From: Clitoria ternatea
Lineage: Eukaryota; Streptophyta; Magnoliopsida; Fabales; Fabaceae
DNA length: 64,000 bases
Assembly: GCA_037962975.1 (NCBI GenBank)
Contig: CM075673.1
Location: forward strand, 166,676,667-166,740,666
Direction of reading: 5' to 3'
Notes under the pieces: generated by a model
Database searches by the model: none
What the model was told of the DNA's origin: nothing
Seen by the model: only the letters and a program-made list of their open reading frames with translations
Shown: one piece after another, positions 38,780 through 50,125 of the stretch
How the letters are laid out: each line of letters begins with the position of its first letter
Position numbering within the stretch: the stretch's first letter is position 1
Program-made: the position numbers and the translations under genes

Positions 38780-38864
38780 AATAACACCAATGAAGTTCAA
38801 CTGTACTTGGTTGTCCATAAAAACATCATCAAAGAAAAAAAAACCAAAATATGAATGAAAAAGT
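37436..38864. other. 3' flank of the CER1-like gene, no further gene
   Basis: AT-rich sequence that presumably includes the 3' untranslated region and polyadenylation site of the gene in its first few hundred bases. A (GTAT)n then (TA)n microsatellite lies at about 38713-38777. Nothing else is recognised. Confidence 0.5.
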
Positions 38865-40080
38865 TTTGTTAAATGAGCATAACAGGAGCTTCTTAAGTTG
38901 GTTTAAAGAAACCATTAAGAAAGATGCCACTATTTCAGAAATATAAAAGTGGCTAGCACACATACTTAACTATGATGTGATCTATCGGAATGGATATAAT
39001 ATCAATGGTTTCTCATTCTATACAAAGTCCTAAGATGATAAGAGTACTATGCAAAATAGTGAGTTATGGTTGTGGTTGAGTCTATGCACTTCTCTAGTTC
39101 AAAGGATAATAATCATGTTATGGCATTAATATCTTACTTTGGACTTGTTGAAGAGATTTGGAAGGATGACTAAACACAATTAAGGGTGCCCATTTTCAAA
39201 TGTAAATAAGTTAATATTAATAATGGTGTACGTATTGATGAGTTGGGATTTATTTTGGTGGACCTTGGCAAAATGGCTTATGAAGACGAGCCTTTCATCA
39301 TGACATTGCAAGCAAAGCAAGTGTTTTATATTAATGATTCTTCTAACAAACAATGGTAAATGGTGCTTCCTAGAAAAACCACAGTTGATACTAATGACAC
39401 TTTACATGTTTCAAAAACATCTTTGTCATCAAAGATAAAAAAATTTAATGAAGAAGATGAAGTGGATGATGTTCATTTCATACGAAATGATCATCACAAA
39501 GACGTGTGGGAGAACATTCAAACATAATAAGAAGTTAGTCATATAATTTAGTAATGTAGTATTTGAATGCTCGTTTTTGTCTTATAATGCTTTCTTAAGT
39601 GATTGTACTATATTATATGCTTTATTAAGTCCTTGTACATCGCCTTATATTGATTATGAAAGTATTAATGTTTTTTTTTGGTTGTTTATATAGGAAGATG
39701 ATTGATTCATCTACTAAACAGTCTTCTTAAAGCAAGTTTACATACAGGACAAGTAAATGTACTACACGATTAAAAGATCTAGCAATTGGTTGGAATGGTG
39801 AGCAAAAGTTTCCAATCGAGTTTGATTTTAATGACCTTACTACCAACGAGGGAATATAAAGAAAAAAAATTCTATAATTACCTTAGGATGCTTGCACCTA
39901 AAAAACTTAGTGTCAAGTGCAAGGACTAAAGTAGTGTCAATGTCTAGACAAAGGATAAAATTTAGGAAATGATTATTGCACATCCTCATTACTCTTTGGT
40001 AGTAAATTTTGTACATTATTTACAAGATCATATGCTAAATAGCTTTTATCTTCTTTTGTTGTGACTTGTAGATCAACTAT
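38865..40080 (+). pseudogene. CACTA (En/Spm) transposase fossil
   Basis: With stops and frameshifts ignored, the translation follows the region after the catalytic part of plant CACTA TNP2 proteins (DUF4216-like). It starts with HNRSFLSWFKETI (about 38876), continues with NGYNINGFSFYTKS and YFGLVEEIWKDD, and reaches ELGFILVDLGKMAYEDEPFI and AKQVFYINDSSNKQW (about 39240-39360). A second piece at 39750-40060 (TRLKDLAIGWN-like, then PHYSLVVNFVHY-like) resembles the downstream CACTA gene product. At least four in-frame stops make it non-functional. Confidence 0.7.
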
Positions 40081-40234
40081 GATGCTTTAAACAATCTGTA
40101 ATTGAAAAGGAAATGTCTTTTGTATGTGGTGGAATGTTGGAAGTAATTCAAGACAAATCTTACAAGTGATTGGGTATATGGAAAAAACAAAGTTAAGTCT
40201 CCTTGGAGGTAAGGTATTAGTTAATACCCTCTAT

Positions 40235-40380
40235 GTCTAGTAAAGAAAAAAGGGGGGAAATGGTGATTTTTTTACATTGGTTATAAAAAACAATGTATTA
40301 AAACTTTTAATTTTTACATTAGGTGTATAAAAATAACTAGTGTAAAATGTCATATTTTACACTAGATGCTAAAAGAGAAT
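40235..40380. repeat. CACTA-like subterminal repeats, split by the Tat insertion
   Basis: Short inverted motifs (ACATTGGTTATAAAAAACAATGT, shown here only as its two half-sites ACATTGGTT and AACAATGT, and several TTACACTAG/CTAGTGTAAAA pairs) lie here. They appear to continue beyond the Tat element at 56730-56810 (TGTAAAATCTAC, CCACTAGTT). This fits the end of the CACTA element whose coding fossil lies just upstream. Confidence 0.45.
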
Positions 40381-41116
40381 TGATCTGTCCTGGACCGGGG
40401 TCAAGAGATCCGATCTCAAGGCAGTCACGAATAGTATGTCAATACCGTCTAGTAGACCGGATGTATGTATATCCGACGTAGGTATCCGTTGTCCTTGAAT
40501 GTGGATAGCGGATTGGGCGTTCTGGAGATCCTTCACACCGACCTAACGCGTTGAAGTGGGCGAATAGTGGTGTCACCTGCAAAGATTCTCCGACGCTCAA
40601 GTCAGTGATTATGTTCCAAGTAAGGAATGTATTTAGAGAAGATTCAGTCGTCAAAGAGCTGAAGCAGAAGAAGATCCCTAACTTCAATCATGAAGTTAGT
40701 TCATATACCTGATTGGCTCGATTAACGAGGACTCGTTGGTGGGGAACCACCAACTCCCATTAGCATTATTATATTGCGCACTTACCTGCATGATTGGGTC
40801 AAGTGGCTATTTTATATTGAGCATAGAGAATGTAGACTAGGATTAGGGGACAAGTTGACCATTCCCGTGAGCAGAATTTGGCTCGTAGTGTAGAGAATTA
40901 TTGATCGATCCCTGTAGCAACAATCCTTGTCTTTTGCATAGTGACGTGTGTATTATCCGATGTCATGGTGTTATCCTGGATAACCGGTATAGGGAGAACG
41001 CCTGATACGGAATTACAGTCCGGATGTATACCGATGACACCGGTTACACGTAGATGTCTTATCAAAGACGTTGAAATATGTATAGCAGATCGGATACCGG
41101 TATTGAGACCGGATCA
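40381..41116 (-). repeat. Tat element 3' LTR (736 bp)
   Basis: Identical in length to the right LTR. By eye only two bases differ (C/T near 40476 and T/C near 40891). Small open frames inside it, repeated in the other LTR, are not genes. Confidence 0.96.
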
Positions 41117-41129
41117 TATGTCCCCTAGC
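41117..41129 (-). other. Polypurine tract of the Tat element
   Basis: On the minus strand this reads GCTAGGGGACATA directly before the 3' LTR. It is shorter and less pure than usual but in the right place. A related copy lies internally at 45666-45677. Confidence 0.55.
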
Positions 41130-41646
41130 TTGTGTGAGGGACTGAATAGTTGTTCACATAAGCTACTCAACCTGCGAGAGGTCTTAATATCGGTAAGCTT
41201 ACGTGTGTAACAGTTCCTTAGCATCTTTTGTCATTCGTAAAGAACCGCTCTGAATTTAATAGAAAAGACCTTTCGGTACTGTCACAACGGATTCAGACAA
41301 AGATTCGTTGTGTGAGAACTTCAAGAGTTTATTGGAATTGAAAGCTCTTGAAGTTCGTGTAACGGCTGTAAAGCGTAAATTGCGTTGCATGATTAGACAT
41401 TAATGCTTTTAATCACGTGGGCAAGCAATTATTGCGTCTGAGATGAAAATCTCATTAACCGTCGTTTTGGGCTTAATGGGCCTGAAGTTTTCAAAACTTT
41501 TGGGCCTAGTGGATAGCTCTTTACTGAGTCGCTATCGTTTTGGCGCCCAAGAATTTGGAACGGTTGTGTCGTTTCGCTTGTGAACAGGTGCGTTTTATCG
41601 AGAACGACACAACTTCAAGAGGAGGTAACCGGTCCTCTTTGTTTCC

Positions 41647-41653
41647 TATAAAA
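41647..41653 (+). promoter_or_regulatory. Candidate TATA box for antisense module 1
   Basis: TCCTATAAAAGG on the plus strand lies about 140 bases before a predicted 5' untranslated intron and 457 bases before the module 1 start codon. It would let the module be transcribed from its own promoter, opposite to Gag-Pol. In module 2 the corresponding place (about 46115-46130) has no clear TATA. Confidence 0.45.
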
Positions 41654-41786
41654 GGAATACTTAGTGGATTCTGGGTTCCACTTGCTTTTGCTTTCTCAAC
41701 GAAACTCTGCAGAAATTTTGCAAGGAAGTTTATCGCCTACATTGCGAGGGTTTCTTCGTTCCTCAAATTCATCACTGTTATCTGAG

Positions 41787-42075
41787 GTAACTATCTCTTC
41801 CTTGTCGCATTAGTTTCGCTTTGACTTGCTACTCGTAGTTATAGAAAGTAGGCTTCACCTAAAGGGGGGGAATCAGTTTCCCTCAACCCTAATAGTCGTG
41901 GGGAAGAATCCTTGTGATTCTTCCTAAGACTGAACCGCGTCGCTCAGAAAGGGGATCTTATTCACTGCGGGAAGTGACCTTTCCCTTCTCAGAGTCGCCC
42001 TCTGATTGTAATTGCTTTAAAAATGCAGTGAGTAATGATTGCAACTTTCTGACGACATTTTATTCCTTATCGTAG
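41787..42075 (+). other. Predicted 5' untranslated intron of module 1
   Basis: The donor CTGAG|GTAACT and acceptor TTATCGTAG|ATTAAG have counterparts at the same relative positions in module 2 (CTTAG|GTAACC at 46266 and TTATCGCAG|CATCAA at 46566). The start codon follows about 28 bases after the acceptor in module 1 and 17 in module 2. Conservation of both sites between diverged copies supports a real intron. Confidence 0.55.
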
Positions 42076-42103
42076 ATTAAGGAGTTCGGTCTAGATATTT
42101 CCA

Positions 42104-44378
42104 ATGGCAACTGGAGAAGGATCTTCTGGAGATAGCGCCATTTCAAAGACAGCAGAAGGTCTCTACAGCGTAGTTGCTTCGAGACTAAATTGGGAGGAGG
42201 TTCAGGCTAAATGGCCTTTCTGTTGGGTGTCCAGCGAGTTTAAGGACCTTGCCTCTCGTCATGCGGATGAGGAGGGATCTCGGATTCAACCGAGGTTCAC
42301 GCTGAGTTCGGATGAAGAGACGAAAAAGTGGTACAGGGTTTACGCACCACTTCCGACAGAGCGGATATGCCATCTCGTCCCTAATGACCGTTCAGTATAT
42401 ATGTATGACTTCATCTTTCATTATTTGGGTGTCCGCTTCCCATTAACCGAACTCCAGATGGGTGTTTTGAGGTTTTTGAACTGTGCACCCTCCCAACTTC
42501 ATCCCAATGGTTGGGGCCTCATCCGAGCTCTCGAAGTGCTTGGGGAGCACTTCAATTTCACGCCAACAGTAGCGATGCTGTTCTACTACACTCAGGTAGT
42601 TCGTAGGGCGAATAAGCAAGGCGGAGTTGGTCTGGTGACACTCCGGACTCTCTGTTCCTTTGTGAACTTTGAGTCTTATACTGACTCGGCCAAGGTTGAT
42701 GGGAAATCGTTTAAGACCTACTTCACTCGCATCTCCATTAAGAAGGGCAAACCGAAATTTTGGAAGGACGAAGAGGATGTTGACAAATTTCCCCTGAGTT
42801 GGACATACAAACATTTCCTCTTGAGCTCACACGCGTACTACACTGATCAATCCGATCTGTCTCGTGAGACGTCGAGAGTGTTGTTCGCACTTGAATCACA
42901 CACTACAAGTCGTCACGTCTTCTCGTGTAGGCGTTTGCTAAGTAGCTCAAGCGGAGTCCGGGAGGAATATTTGCGTACTTCTCGTTTTATTCTATCTTTT
43001 CTCCTTTATCAAATATATATAGAATATTTGTAGTTGCTGACATCTTGTGTTTGTTCATGTAGGTGAAATAGAACAGCAAACTCCGGAGATGGACAAATTA
43101 AAGAAATTCAAAGCGGCTGGTAAATCCGTCACTCGTGAGAATGAAGTGAAGCCCAGGCCCTCAACCAAAGATCGTCCTGAGTTAATCATCCTGACCTCGG
43201 ATGCTGAAGGGGACATCCCACTGGTTGAGGGCGGTTCATCCGAGGTTGGAACAGCCTTGGGTCAACCTCCTGTTACTGAGAGGAGAAGAAAAATCAAGAA
43301 TGACTCAGTGGGAGGCCCGTCCAAAAAGCGCAAAACTTCGGAGGGTAAGCTTGTTGAAACCTCGGAAGCAGCTGGTGCTCCCTCTAGTCTTAATAAAGAA
43401 ACTGCTGCTGGGGCTTCCGGGTCAAATCCGACCTCCTTCTCAACGACCTCGTTTCTCACCCCCTTCCTCTCCTACGAAGGTTCTACTCCTGCCACTCTTC
43501 CACCACCGATGTACAAACTCCGGCCTACGCTTAGTGTTAAAGAAATTGAAGAAGCGTGTGAGGCCGGAAGGTGGCAGCTAGCCGAACTTGCTGGACTGCT
43601 ATCTTCCATCAGCGAGTTGGCTAAGAACGTCGACAAGGTTGAGGAGCTAACTGACAAATTAGAAGAGCTCAACCTTTCCTCAGACAAGGACAAAGCCGCC
43701 ATGAAGTTAATGGAAGATCGTCTTAATAAGTCTAAGGAGTTTGGGGATCTTGTAACTAAAGAGAATCTCAAACTCAAAGGCGATCTTAAAAACTTGGAAG
43801 GCAAGGTGGCAGAGAAGGAGGAAGAACTCCGCAGCAGCCAGGATAAAAATAAGGCTGATGCTGAGGAGTGGTCTCAAAGGGAGAAGAAGCTCCTTCTTGA
43901 GATAGAAGAACTGAAGGCTAGGAAAGTGGAGCCCGAGATATCCGGTGAGGAGCTGTCCAAGTTGCGGGGAGAATTGGCTACAGCGAAAGCTGAGAGAGAA
44001 GAAGCTGTTGACATATGCAGCCGAGCTGTTGAAGAGTCCTTCGGCCTAGCCATACGCCAAGTCTTCTACCGCAACCCCACTGTGAAACTTAACCTTTATG
44101 GAATGGATCCGTACTATGAATTCCATGGGGGAAAGTTAGTCGCAGTGGTGGATGGTCGTCACGAGGATCCACCGACGTCCTTATATGGTTTGGCTCCTCT
44201 TCCTGAGGGTCAATCCATGGGACCTGATTATGTCTTTCCTATGTCCGAGGTTCCCTCTACTGAAGAAAGGGTTGAAGCTCCTGGGGGGGAGATTCCTGAT
44301 GAGGTTCCCAAGGAAGGGGGACAAGAGCCTGGTGCTGAGGAGGCACAAAAAACTGAAGAACAGATTCCTCCTCAGTAG
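42104..44378 (+). CDS. Antisense extra protein of the Tat element, module 1 (2 coding exons, 728 aa)
   Basis: The role is unknown. Coding exons are 42104-42974 and 43063-44378, joined across an 88-bp GT-AG intron (donor TTGC|GTACTT, acceptor ATGTAG|GTGAAA) that restores one frame. The joined reading is EEYL-R-EIEQQ. Residues about 100-235 contain FPLTELQMGVLRFL, APSQLHPNGWGLI and VRRANKQGG, resembling the Pfam 'putative gypsy type transposon' domain (Transposase_28-like, from memory). A basic KKRKT segment (about 384-388) could be a nuclear signal. Residues about 460-620 are a highly charged predicted coiled coil. A conserved C-terminal block follows (FGLAIRQVFYRNP, then FHGGKLVAVVD). Related extra ORFs occur antisense in some plant Tat elements. 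Without splicing, the two exons are separate frames of 309 and 443 codons. Confidence 0.75.
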
Positions 44379-44847
44379 TTTTGTTTTCATTTACATGTAT
44401 AGTTGTGTACCGGGATCAACTCCGGATTTTAAACTATTGTATGTAATTTCATTTCAATGAATGAATTTTGGTTGAAGAAATTTGTCTTCATTGTTTCATG
44501 TATATATAAATCGTTTCTAATCCGTTCTGTATAATTAATCTTAAGGCCGGATTGAAATAATAGCCTCGGAAGGTTAAATAACAAATAAAATTTAGAACGG
44601 ATAAATATATACATGTCCCCAAGTGTGTATTAAGAAGAAGGTGCCTGTCTCCAGGGCATGATCCTTAATTCTTTTGGGGAAAGATGGGTCGATCCGTTGT
44701 TTAGCAAAGTAGTGTAACAGGACGGATGACTGCTTCTAATCCGTAATATTCTTACAGGAGATGATAATATTGTTCCAAGTTTAGGGAACTGCAAGGAAGT
44801 GGTGTTTGAGTCCTTTATCATAAGGATGATGATGGGAATTTTTTCTA
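44379..44847 (+). other. 3' region of module 1
   Basis: Contains the hairpin TCCGGGATCAACTCCGGA-type block (about 44410-44426) just after the stop codon. The same block recurs at 48891-48907 after module 2. It may mark the 3' end of the module transcript. No gene. Confidence 0.5.
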
Positions 44848-45595
44848 CACCAGGAGTTATGTCGTTGTATCACAGAATAGGTGATAAAGAGTATCCGTCC
44901 TAGGAGAATACCATTAGAAAACGAAAGTGCGGATTGACTTTCGGAATTTTCCATCATAAAGATGATTATGAGTATTGATCATACCAGGTGTTTTATCATT
45001 AAATCACTTCATAAGTGATTGAGATCATCCGTCTTGGGGATGTGTACGATACCAGGAACTACATCACCAGGTCGCATATTAGGTGATTGAGATCATCCGT
45101 CCTTTGGGTGTGTATGGCGCCAGGAGTTACATCGTCAGATCACAGCATGGGTGATTGAGATCATCCGTCCTGGGCCGGTACACCGCGTTAGGAGTTACAT
45201 CGTCATATCACATAATGGGTGACTGAGGTTATCCGTTCTGGAAAAGTACACATCGTCAAGAGTTACATCGTCAGATTACAGATTAAGTGATTTAGATAAT
45301 CCATCCTGGAGACATTTTTCAATCGTAGGAGTACGGATTGAGTGAATACTTTCATCGTAAGAATGATGATGAGAATTGTTCATACCAGGAGTTACATCGT
45401 CGAATCACTGAATAGGTGATTGAGATCATCCGTCCTGGAATGATTATTGGAGTTCTTCATACCAGGAGTTACATCACCGAATCACTGAATAAGTGATTGA
45501 GATCATCCGTCCTGGAATGATTATTGGAGTTCTTCGTACCAGGAGTTACATCACCGAATCATTGAATAAGTGATTGAGATCATCCGTCCTGGCAG
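44848..45595. repeat. Minisatellite array downstream of module 1
   Basis: About eight to nine imperfect units of roughly 70-80 bases share CAGGAGTTACATCGTC, a short inverted pair (AATCAC-GTGATT) and GAGATCATCCGTCCTGG. The last two units are nearly identical, the first ones diverged, as in an array growing at one end. Two further units of the same family lie at 50126-50280. Tat elements are known for such hypervariable 3' repeats. Confidence 0.85.
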
Positions 45596-45639
45596 TTTTT
45601 TCCTATCATGGGAGTGCGGATTAGGCAATTCTCGCATCC

Positions 45640-46312
45640 ATCCGAAATCCGAGTAATACCTCTACTAGCCCCCTAGCTGATGTGGGGAAGTAGTTGACTT
45701 GCTCATATGAGCTATATTGATCATAGTACGTCTGGATTTCGGGATTACATCGAAGTGTAAGTGTCCGCTCTGGGAACCATGTTCCGTAGTGATGAAATTT
45801 TAAGGGCGGATTCGACGATGGGAATATCAGAAGTTTATCGGATTTCGCAACCCTTGGTATTCGAGTAATGGTGGCCACGTTTCTAATGATTGGACATTTA
45901 ATGCCTTAATTCACGTGGGCGCGCCATTATTGCGTTAAATGCGCATGTCTTAATAACCGTCACGTAGGGGCTTGTTGGGCCTAGTATTTGGTTTTAACAG
46001 GCCCATTTCGATGGCTTTGTGACGAAATGATGGCATCTTCGCGCCTTGATGTACTAGACGACAATTTTGGTCCACTAAACGGGAAGTCGTTTGGGGGTAA
46101 ACGACAGATTGTGTTTAGTGGGTATTTGAAAAAATTTTGTGCCCTGATACAGGCATATTTGGCAATCTCAGTTACCATTTCTTCTTGCTTCCTCGACGAA
46201 CCTCTGCAAAAGTCCCAAGAAGTTCTTCGTGTCCGCCTCTGTGAATTTCCATTCACTATCCTTAGGTAACCACTTTCCCTTCGTTTTTTGCATCTCTTTT
46301 CAATATTTGAGA
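45640..46312 (+). promoter_or_regulatory. Upstream region of module 2, duplicated from the region next to the 3' LTR
   Basis: This stretch is homologous to 41117-41790. It has TAGCCCCCTAGC at 45666 against the purine-tract region at 41119-41129, AATTCACGTGGGC at 45909 against AATCACGTGGGC at 41410, and a CTCTGCA block before AG|GTAAC at 46266 against the same at 41787. The CACGTG core is a G-box, a common plant promoter element. The arrangement suggests module 2 came with its own promoter region, although a TATA box is not evident. Confidence 0.5.
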
Positions 46313-48839
46313 ATGGCTAAGAAGGGTGTTAGCTTCAGTGGCGTTAGCCCTATAGGAAGAGGAGGAAGGGCTTTGGCTCAAAACCCTAATGTTCGTGGTG
46401 GGAGGATCCCAGTGATCTTCCAATCGAGGCCACAGTATACAGGGGGGGAGGAGTCGCAATATCAAAGGCGAAGGGTGATTATACCCTCTTCAGAGTCTTC
46501 CTCCTCCAGTGAGAGTGTCGAAAGTGGGGATTTGTATCTCTCTGATGATGTGAAATTTTATCGCAGCATCAAAGCTTTCACAATGGTGACAAAGAAAGCC
46601 ACTGGGAGAAAATCGTCTGAAGGGGAATCCCCTTCCGAGAAGTATATCTTGAAGACCCAATCCGGCCTCTGCAATGTGGTTGCACACCGGATAGACTGGG
46701 TGAAATTCCAACAGAAACGCCCATTCAGCTGGGTGGCTGAGGAATTTCGTGAGACACCGTTCGTCCACGCTCGGGAGGATGAAGGGGAGCTGGAGTCGCG
46801 GTTTACCGTTTGGAAGAAGGACAAATACAAATGGTGTTTTAATGTATTCGCTCCCCTTCCATCGGTACGGATATGCCACACACCGGACGAGAGGTCCTTG
46901 TTCATGTATGACTTTATATTTCTGAACTTGGGTGTGCGTTTCCCCTTGACGAAGTTTGAGATGGGAGTCCTGAGATTCTTGGACTGCGCCCCCTCGCAAC
47001 TTCACCCTAATGGATGGGGATTGGTCCGCTCTCTTGAAGTGCTTGGGGAGCACTTCAACTTTAAACCGACGGTGGCCATGCTTTTCTACTTCACTCAAGT
47101 GGTCCGTCGTGCGAATAAGGAGAAAGGAGGAGTGAGCTTGATATCCCTCCGGACTATCTCCAAGATCATCAACTTCGAGGCGTACACTGACTCCGCCAAA
47201 GTTGATGGGCGTTCATTCAAATCCTATTTCACGAGGATTAGCGTCCATCCGAATGAATCAATTTTTTGGTTAACTGAAGATGGGATTCCAAAATTCCCAG
47301 TGACTTGGACGCACGAACATTTTTTGTTGACCTCCCAAGCGTACTATACCGAGGAGGACGAACTGAGCCCAACTTCGATCTCTGTTCTTTCGGCTCTGCA
47401 GTCCTACACAGCCTCACACCAATTTTTCTCCTGCAGGCGTTTGTTAGGACCAAAGACTACTCACGAGGAGTATTTACGTAATTCCCCTGCCATTCTTCAT
47501 GCGTTATTATGTCATTTGCCTTGAAAATTTTACGTCTCTGATTGTGTCTTTTGATTGTGCAGGTGAAATTCAGGGCGAGTCACCAGAGATGAATAGGCTA
47601 AAAGGACTCAAGGCCAAAGAGACTTCCGTTGCGGCTGAAAATGACATTCAGGCAAAGCGGAATTCTAAGAAGGCCACTGCTGAGACAATAATATTAACTT
47701 CATCTGCTGGTGACGATATTCCTCTGATCGAGGGCGGATCTGAGAAGGTGGTCGAGAAAAAGAAGAGGACAAAGCGTGATCCTTTGAAGACCTCAGACCG
47801 TCAACCCTCGCCCAAAAAACCAAAAACTTCAAGAGGGGCTGCTGAGCTTGTGCCCTCTAAAGAGAAGAGAGCGGAAGAACCCACTCCGGATGCCCCTGGC
47901 AGTGTAATCACTTGTGGGGCGAAGCCAATAACGACCTATTTCGCGCCCAAAGCCCCTTGCTCTCTTGAAGGTAATTCCGGTCTTGTTCAACATCCGGTGT
48001 ATGAGGGCTCCGTTCCTGAGGGCGTTCCTGAATCCTCACCCAAGGTGAAGCCCTCGTTAAAGAATGAAAAACTGATCAGAGCTTGCGACGACGGACAGAA
48101 GCACTTGGCTGATTTATCCGAGCTCCTCAAGTCGGTTCGCGAGCTCACAGAAGAAAATGAGAGGCTCACCTCGATGGTTGGCAAGGACAAGGCAATCATC
48201 CTCCAATTAGAAGGAAAATTAAAAACTTCCAAAGAGGAAACTCAGAAAAAGGATGAAGAAATTGCCAAGTTGAAGAAGCTTGCCAAGGAGCTGGAGGGTC
48301 AGGTTCTTGATCAGAAGAAAATCAACGCTGACCTCCATGCCAATTTTTGTGTGGAGAAGGAACGCTCTTCGAAGCTAGATGAGCGGTTGAAGGAGGCTAA
48401 GATCGTCTATTCCCAAGGAGCGGATGATTGGTCACGTAAGGAAAAGGAGCTGCTATTAAAGCTCGAGGATTTGAATGGCGAAGTCAAGACCCTGAAAGCA
48501 GACCTGGACGATGCTGTAAACATGTGTGACCAAGCAGTCAAGGAGGCTTTCGGGTTAGCAATTCGTCAAGTGTTATACCGGAATCCCAAGGTGTCACTTA
48601 ATTTGAACGGTATTGATCCGTTCTATGAGTTTCACCAAGGGAAACTGGTGGCCATCGTTGACAATCGTCAAGAGAGTCTGCCTAACACTCCTTATAAGTT
48701 TGCTCCTTTACCTAAAGGTCAATCAATGAGACCTTCCCTCCTGAAACCCATAAGTACAGGATCGAGCTCTCGCACTGAAGGAGGCAAGACCGGAGACAAA
48801 GGCAAGGGGAAGGAGGGAGACTCAAGCCAGAAAGAGTAG
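46313..48839 (+). CDS. Antisense extra protein of the Tat element, module 2 (2 coding exons, 723 or 813 aa)
   Basis: A diverged paralogue of module 1. Coding exons end at 47477 and resume at 47563-48839, across an 85-bp intron (TTAC|GTAATT to GTGCAG|GTGAAA) at exactly the same codon as in module 1 (EEYL-R-EI). Two starts are possible. ATG at 46583 (MVTKKATGRKSS) follows a conserved 5' intron acceptor and gives 723 aa, close to module 1. ATG at 46313 (MAKKGVSFSGVS) gives an 813-aa form with an RG-rich and serine-rich N-terminal extension. The core domain (FPLTKFEMGVLRFL, APSQLHPNGWGLV, VRRANKEKGG) is about 80% identical to module 1 by eye; the flanks are less so. The second half is lysine/glutamate-rich coiled coil, then FGLAIRQVLYRNP and FHQGKLVAIVD. 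Function unknown. Confidence 0.72.
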
Positions 48840-49489
48840 CGTCTTTCTTGTTTGCTTTTTCGTTTTATTGATTTGAATTCGCTGTGTTCCGGGATCAACT
48901 CCGGATTATTACACGAATTGTAATTCTTATTGAATCAATAAAAGAGTTTTTTACCTCCATTCTTGTTTAGTGAAAAACAACTTTAATAGAGGGACTGCAT
49001 GTGTATTGTATTATTCCGGATTTAAGTAATGAAGATCGGATTGTAAAACAAAATCTCCATACCGGACATATACATGCGAAATGAATTTCATAATAAAACC
49101 ACCGCTTGTGAGGGAACACATCAGTGCCTCAAGAACGGCTTAAGGGGAATGATTGTGAGATCGATTAGACGAGAATTCATTCCTCAAATTATTCGTTAAA
49201 CCGTTGATGTTGTCCTCCAGTTTCATTTGGTGATTATCACTTTGAATAAACTCTGAGTGAGATTTTCACGTGAGAGATCTTGAGAATGAGGATTTAAAAT
49301 AGAAATTCCTCTTCAAATATTTCCGACTGAGGAATTTCGGGTGAAAATGCCTTAGATTGTGGCGTACCCGAGTGAATTGTGTGTGTCGGAGTTTATGAGT
49401 CAGATCTCAATTGAAGAATTGATGACTCAGAATTATAAGCTATAAAACTTCCAAATAAAGAAGTTCACGAGAGTATTAATTTGGAGTTC
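48840..49489. other. 3' region of module 2 and spacer
   Basis: Starts with the duplicated CCGGGATCAACTCCGG hairpin (48891) and an AATAAAAG signal (about 48938) that could direct polyadenylation. No gene is present. Confidence 0.45.
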
Positions 49490-50110
49490 AGTATAACTTA
49501 CTTGTTGTGTTTGGAGTTCGGTTTGATCCTACTGTCCATGTAATATTTGGCGTTCGGTTTAATCCTACCAGCCGTTCTTCAATTGGTCTTTAGTTTTATC
49601 CAATGACAATTCTTCACCGACGTTCGGTTAGTCCTACTAGTCGTACTCAGAGTTCGGTTTAATCCTACAATCCGAGCCTTCGATACGGGGTTCAGATCAG
49701 GGTTAATCCTGAACCTACTGCGCCCGTCACTTGGGGTTCAGCGTGGTCTTGAAGAAGAACCAGCTTACTGCGCCCAAGCCTTCGCATGGGGTTCGGTTTG
49801 TGGCCTCGAAAGAGGACCAGCCCTACAACCCATGTAGTCTTCGAATGGGGTTCGGTTTGTGGCCTTGAAGAAGGACCAGCCCTACAACCCATGTAATCTC
49901 TGAATGGGGTTCGGTTTGTGGCCTTAAAAAAGTGCCAGCCCTACAACCCATATCCTGAGGTTCGGTTTAATCCTACAACTCAGGTCTTCACCGACGTTCG
50001 GTTAATCCTACTAGTCGTACTCAGAGTTCGGTTTAATCCTACAATCTGAGCCTTCACCGGTGTTCAGCCAAACTTACTAACCGTACCCAGAGTTCGGTTT
50101 AATCCTACAA
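49490..50110. repeat. GTTCGGTTTAATCCTAC repeat array between Gag-Pol and module 2
   Basis: About a dozen units contain GTTCGGTTTAATCCTAC or the longer form GTTCGGTTTGTGGCC followed by GACCAGCCCTACAACCC. Three adjacent long units of about 60 bases (49787-49953) are nearly identical. Many units are flanked by short inverted words (ACTCAGAGTT and AATCTGAG), so transcripts could form serial hairpins. An open frame across it is a by-product of the 60-base period. Confidence 0.85.
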
Positions 50111-50125
50111 TCTGGGCCTTCAATA

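Noticed and set aside
40439..41210. Open frames of 82 and 89 codons within the Tat LTR
   Set aside because: They lie in a non-coding LTR and recur only because the LTR is duplicated; the second runs past the LTR edge.
44848..45595. CRISPR-like spaced repeats
   Set aside because: Units are head-to-tail minisatellites with related spacers in a plant retroelement; no direct repeat/unique spacer pattern.
46490..47098. Minus-strand 202-codon frame inside module 2
   Set aside because: It overlaps the plus-strand coding exon and lacks similarity to any domain; module 1 does not preserve it at full length.
49692..49892. Minus-strand 66-codon frame with repeated peptide
   Set aside because: It comes from 60-base minisatellite units whose length is a multiple of three; no evidence of translation.
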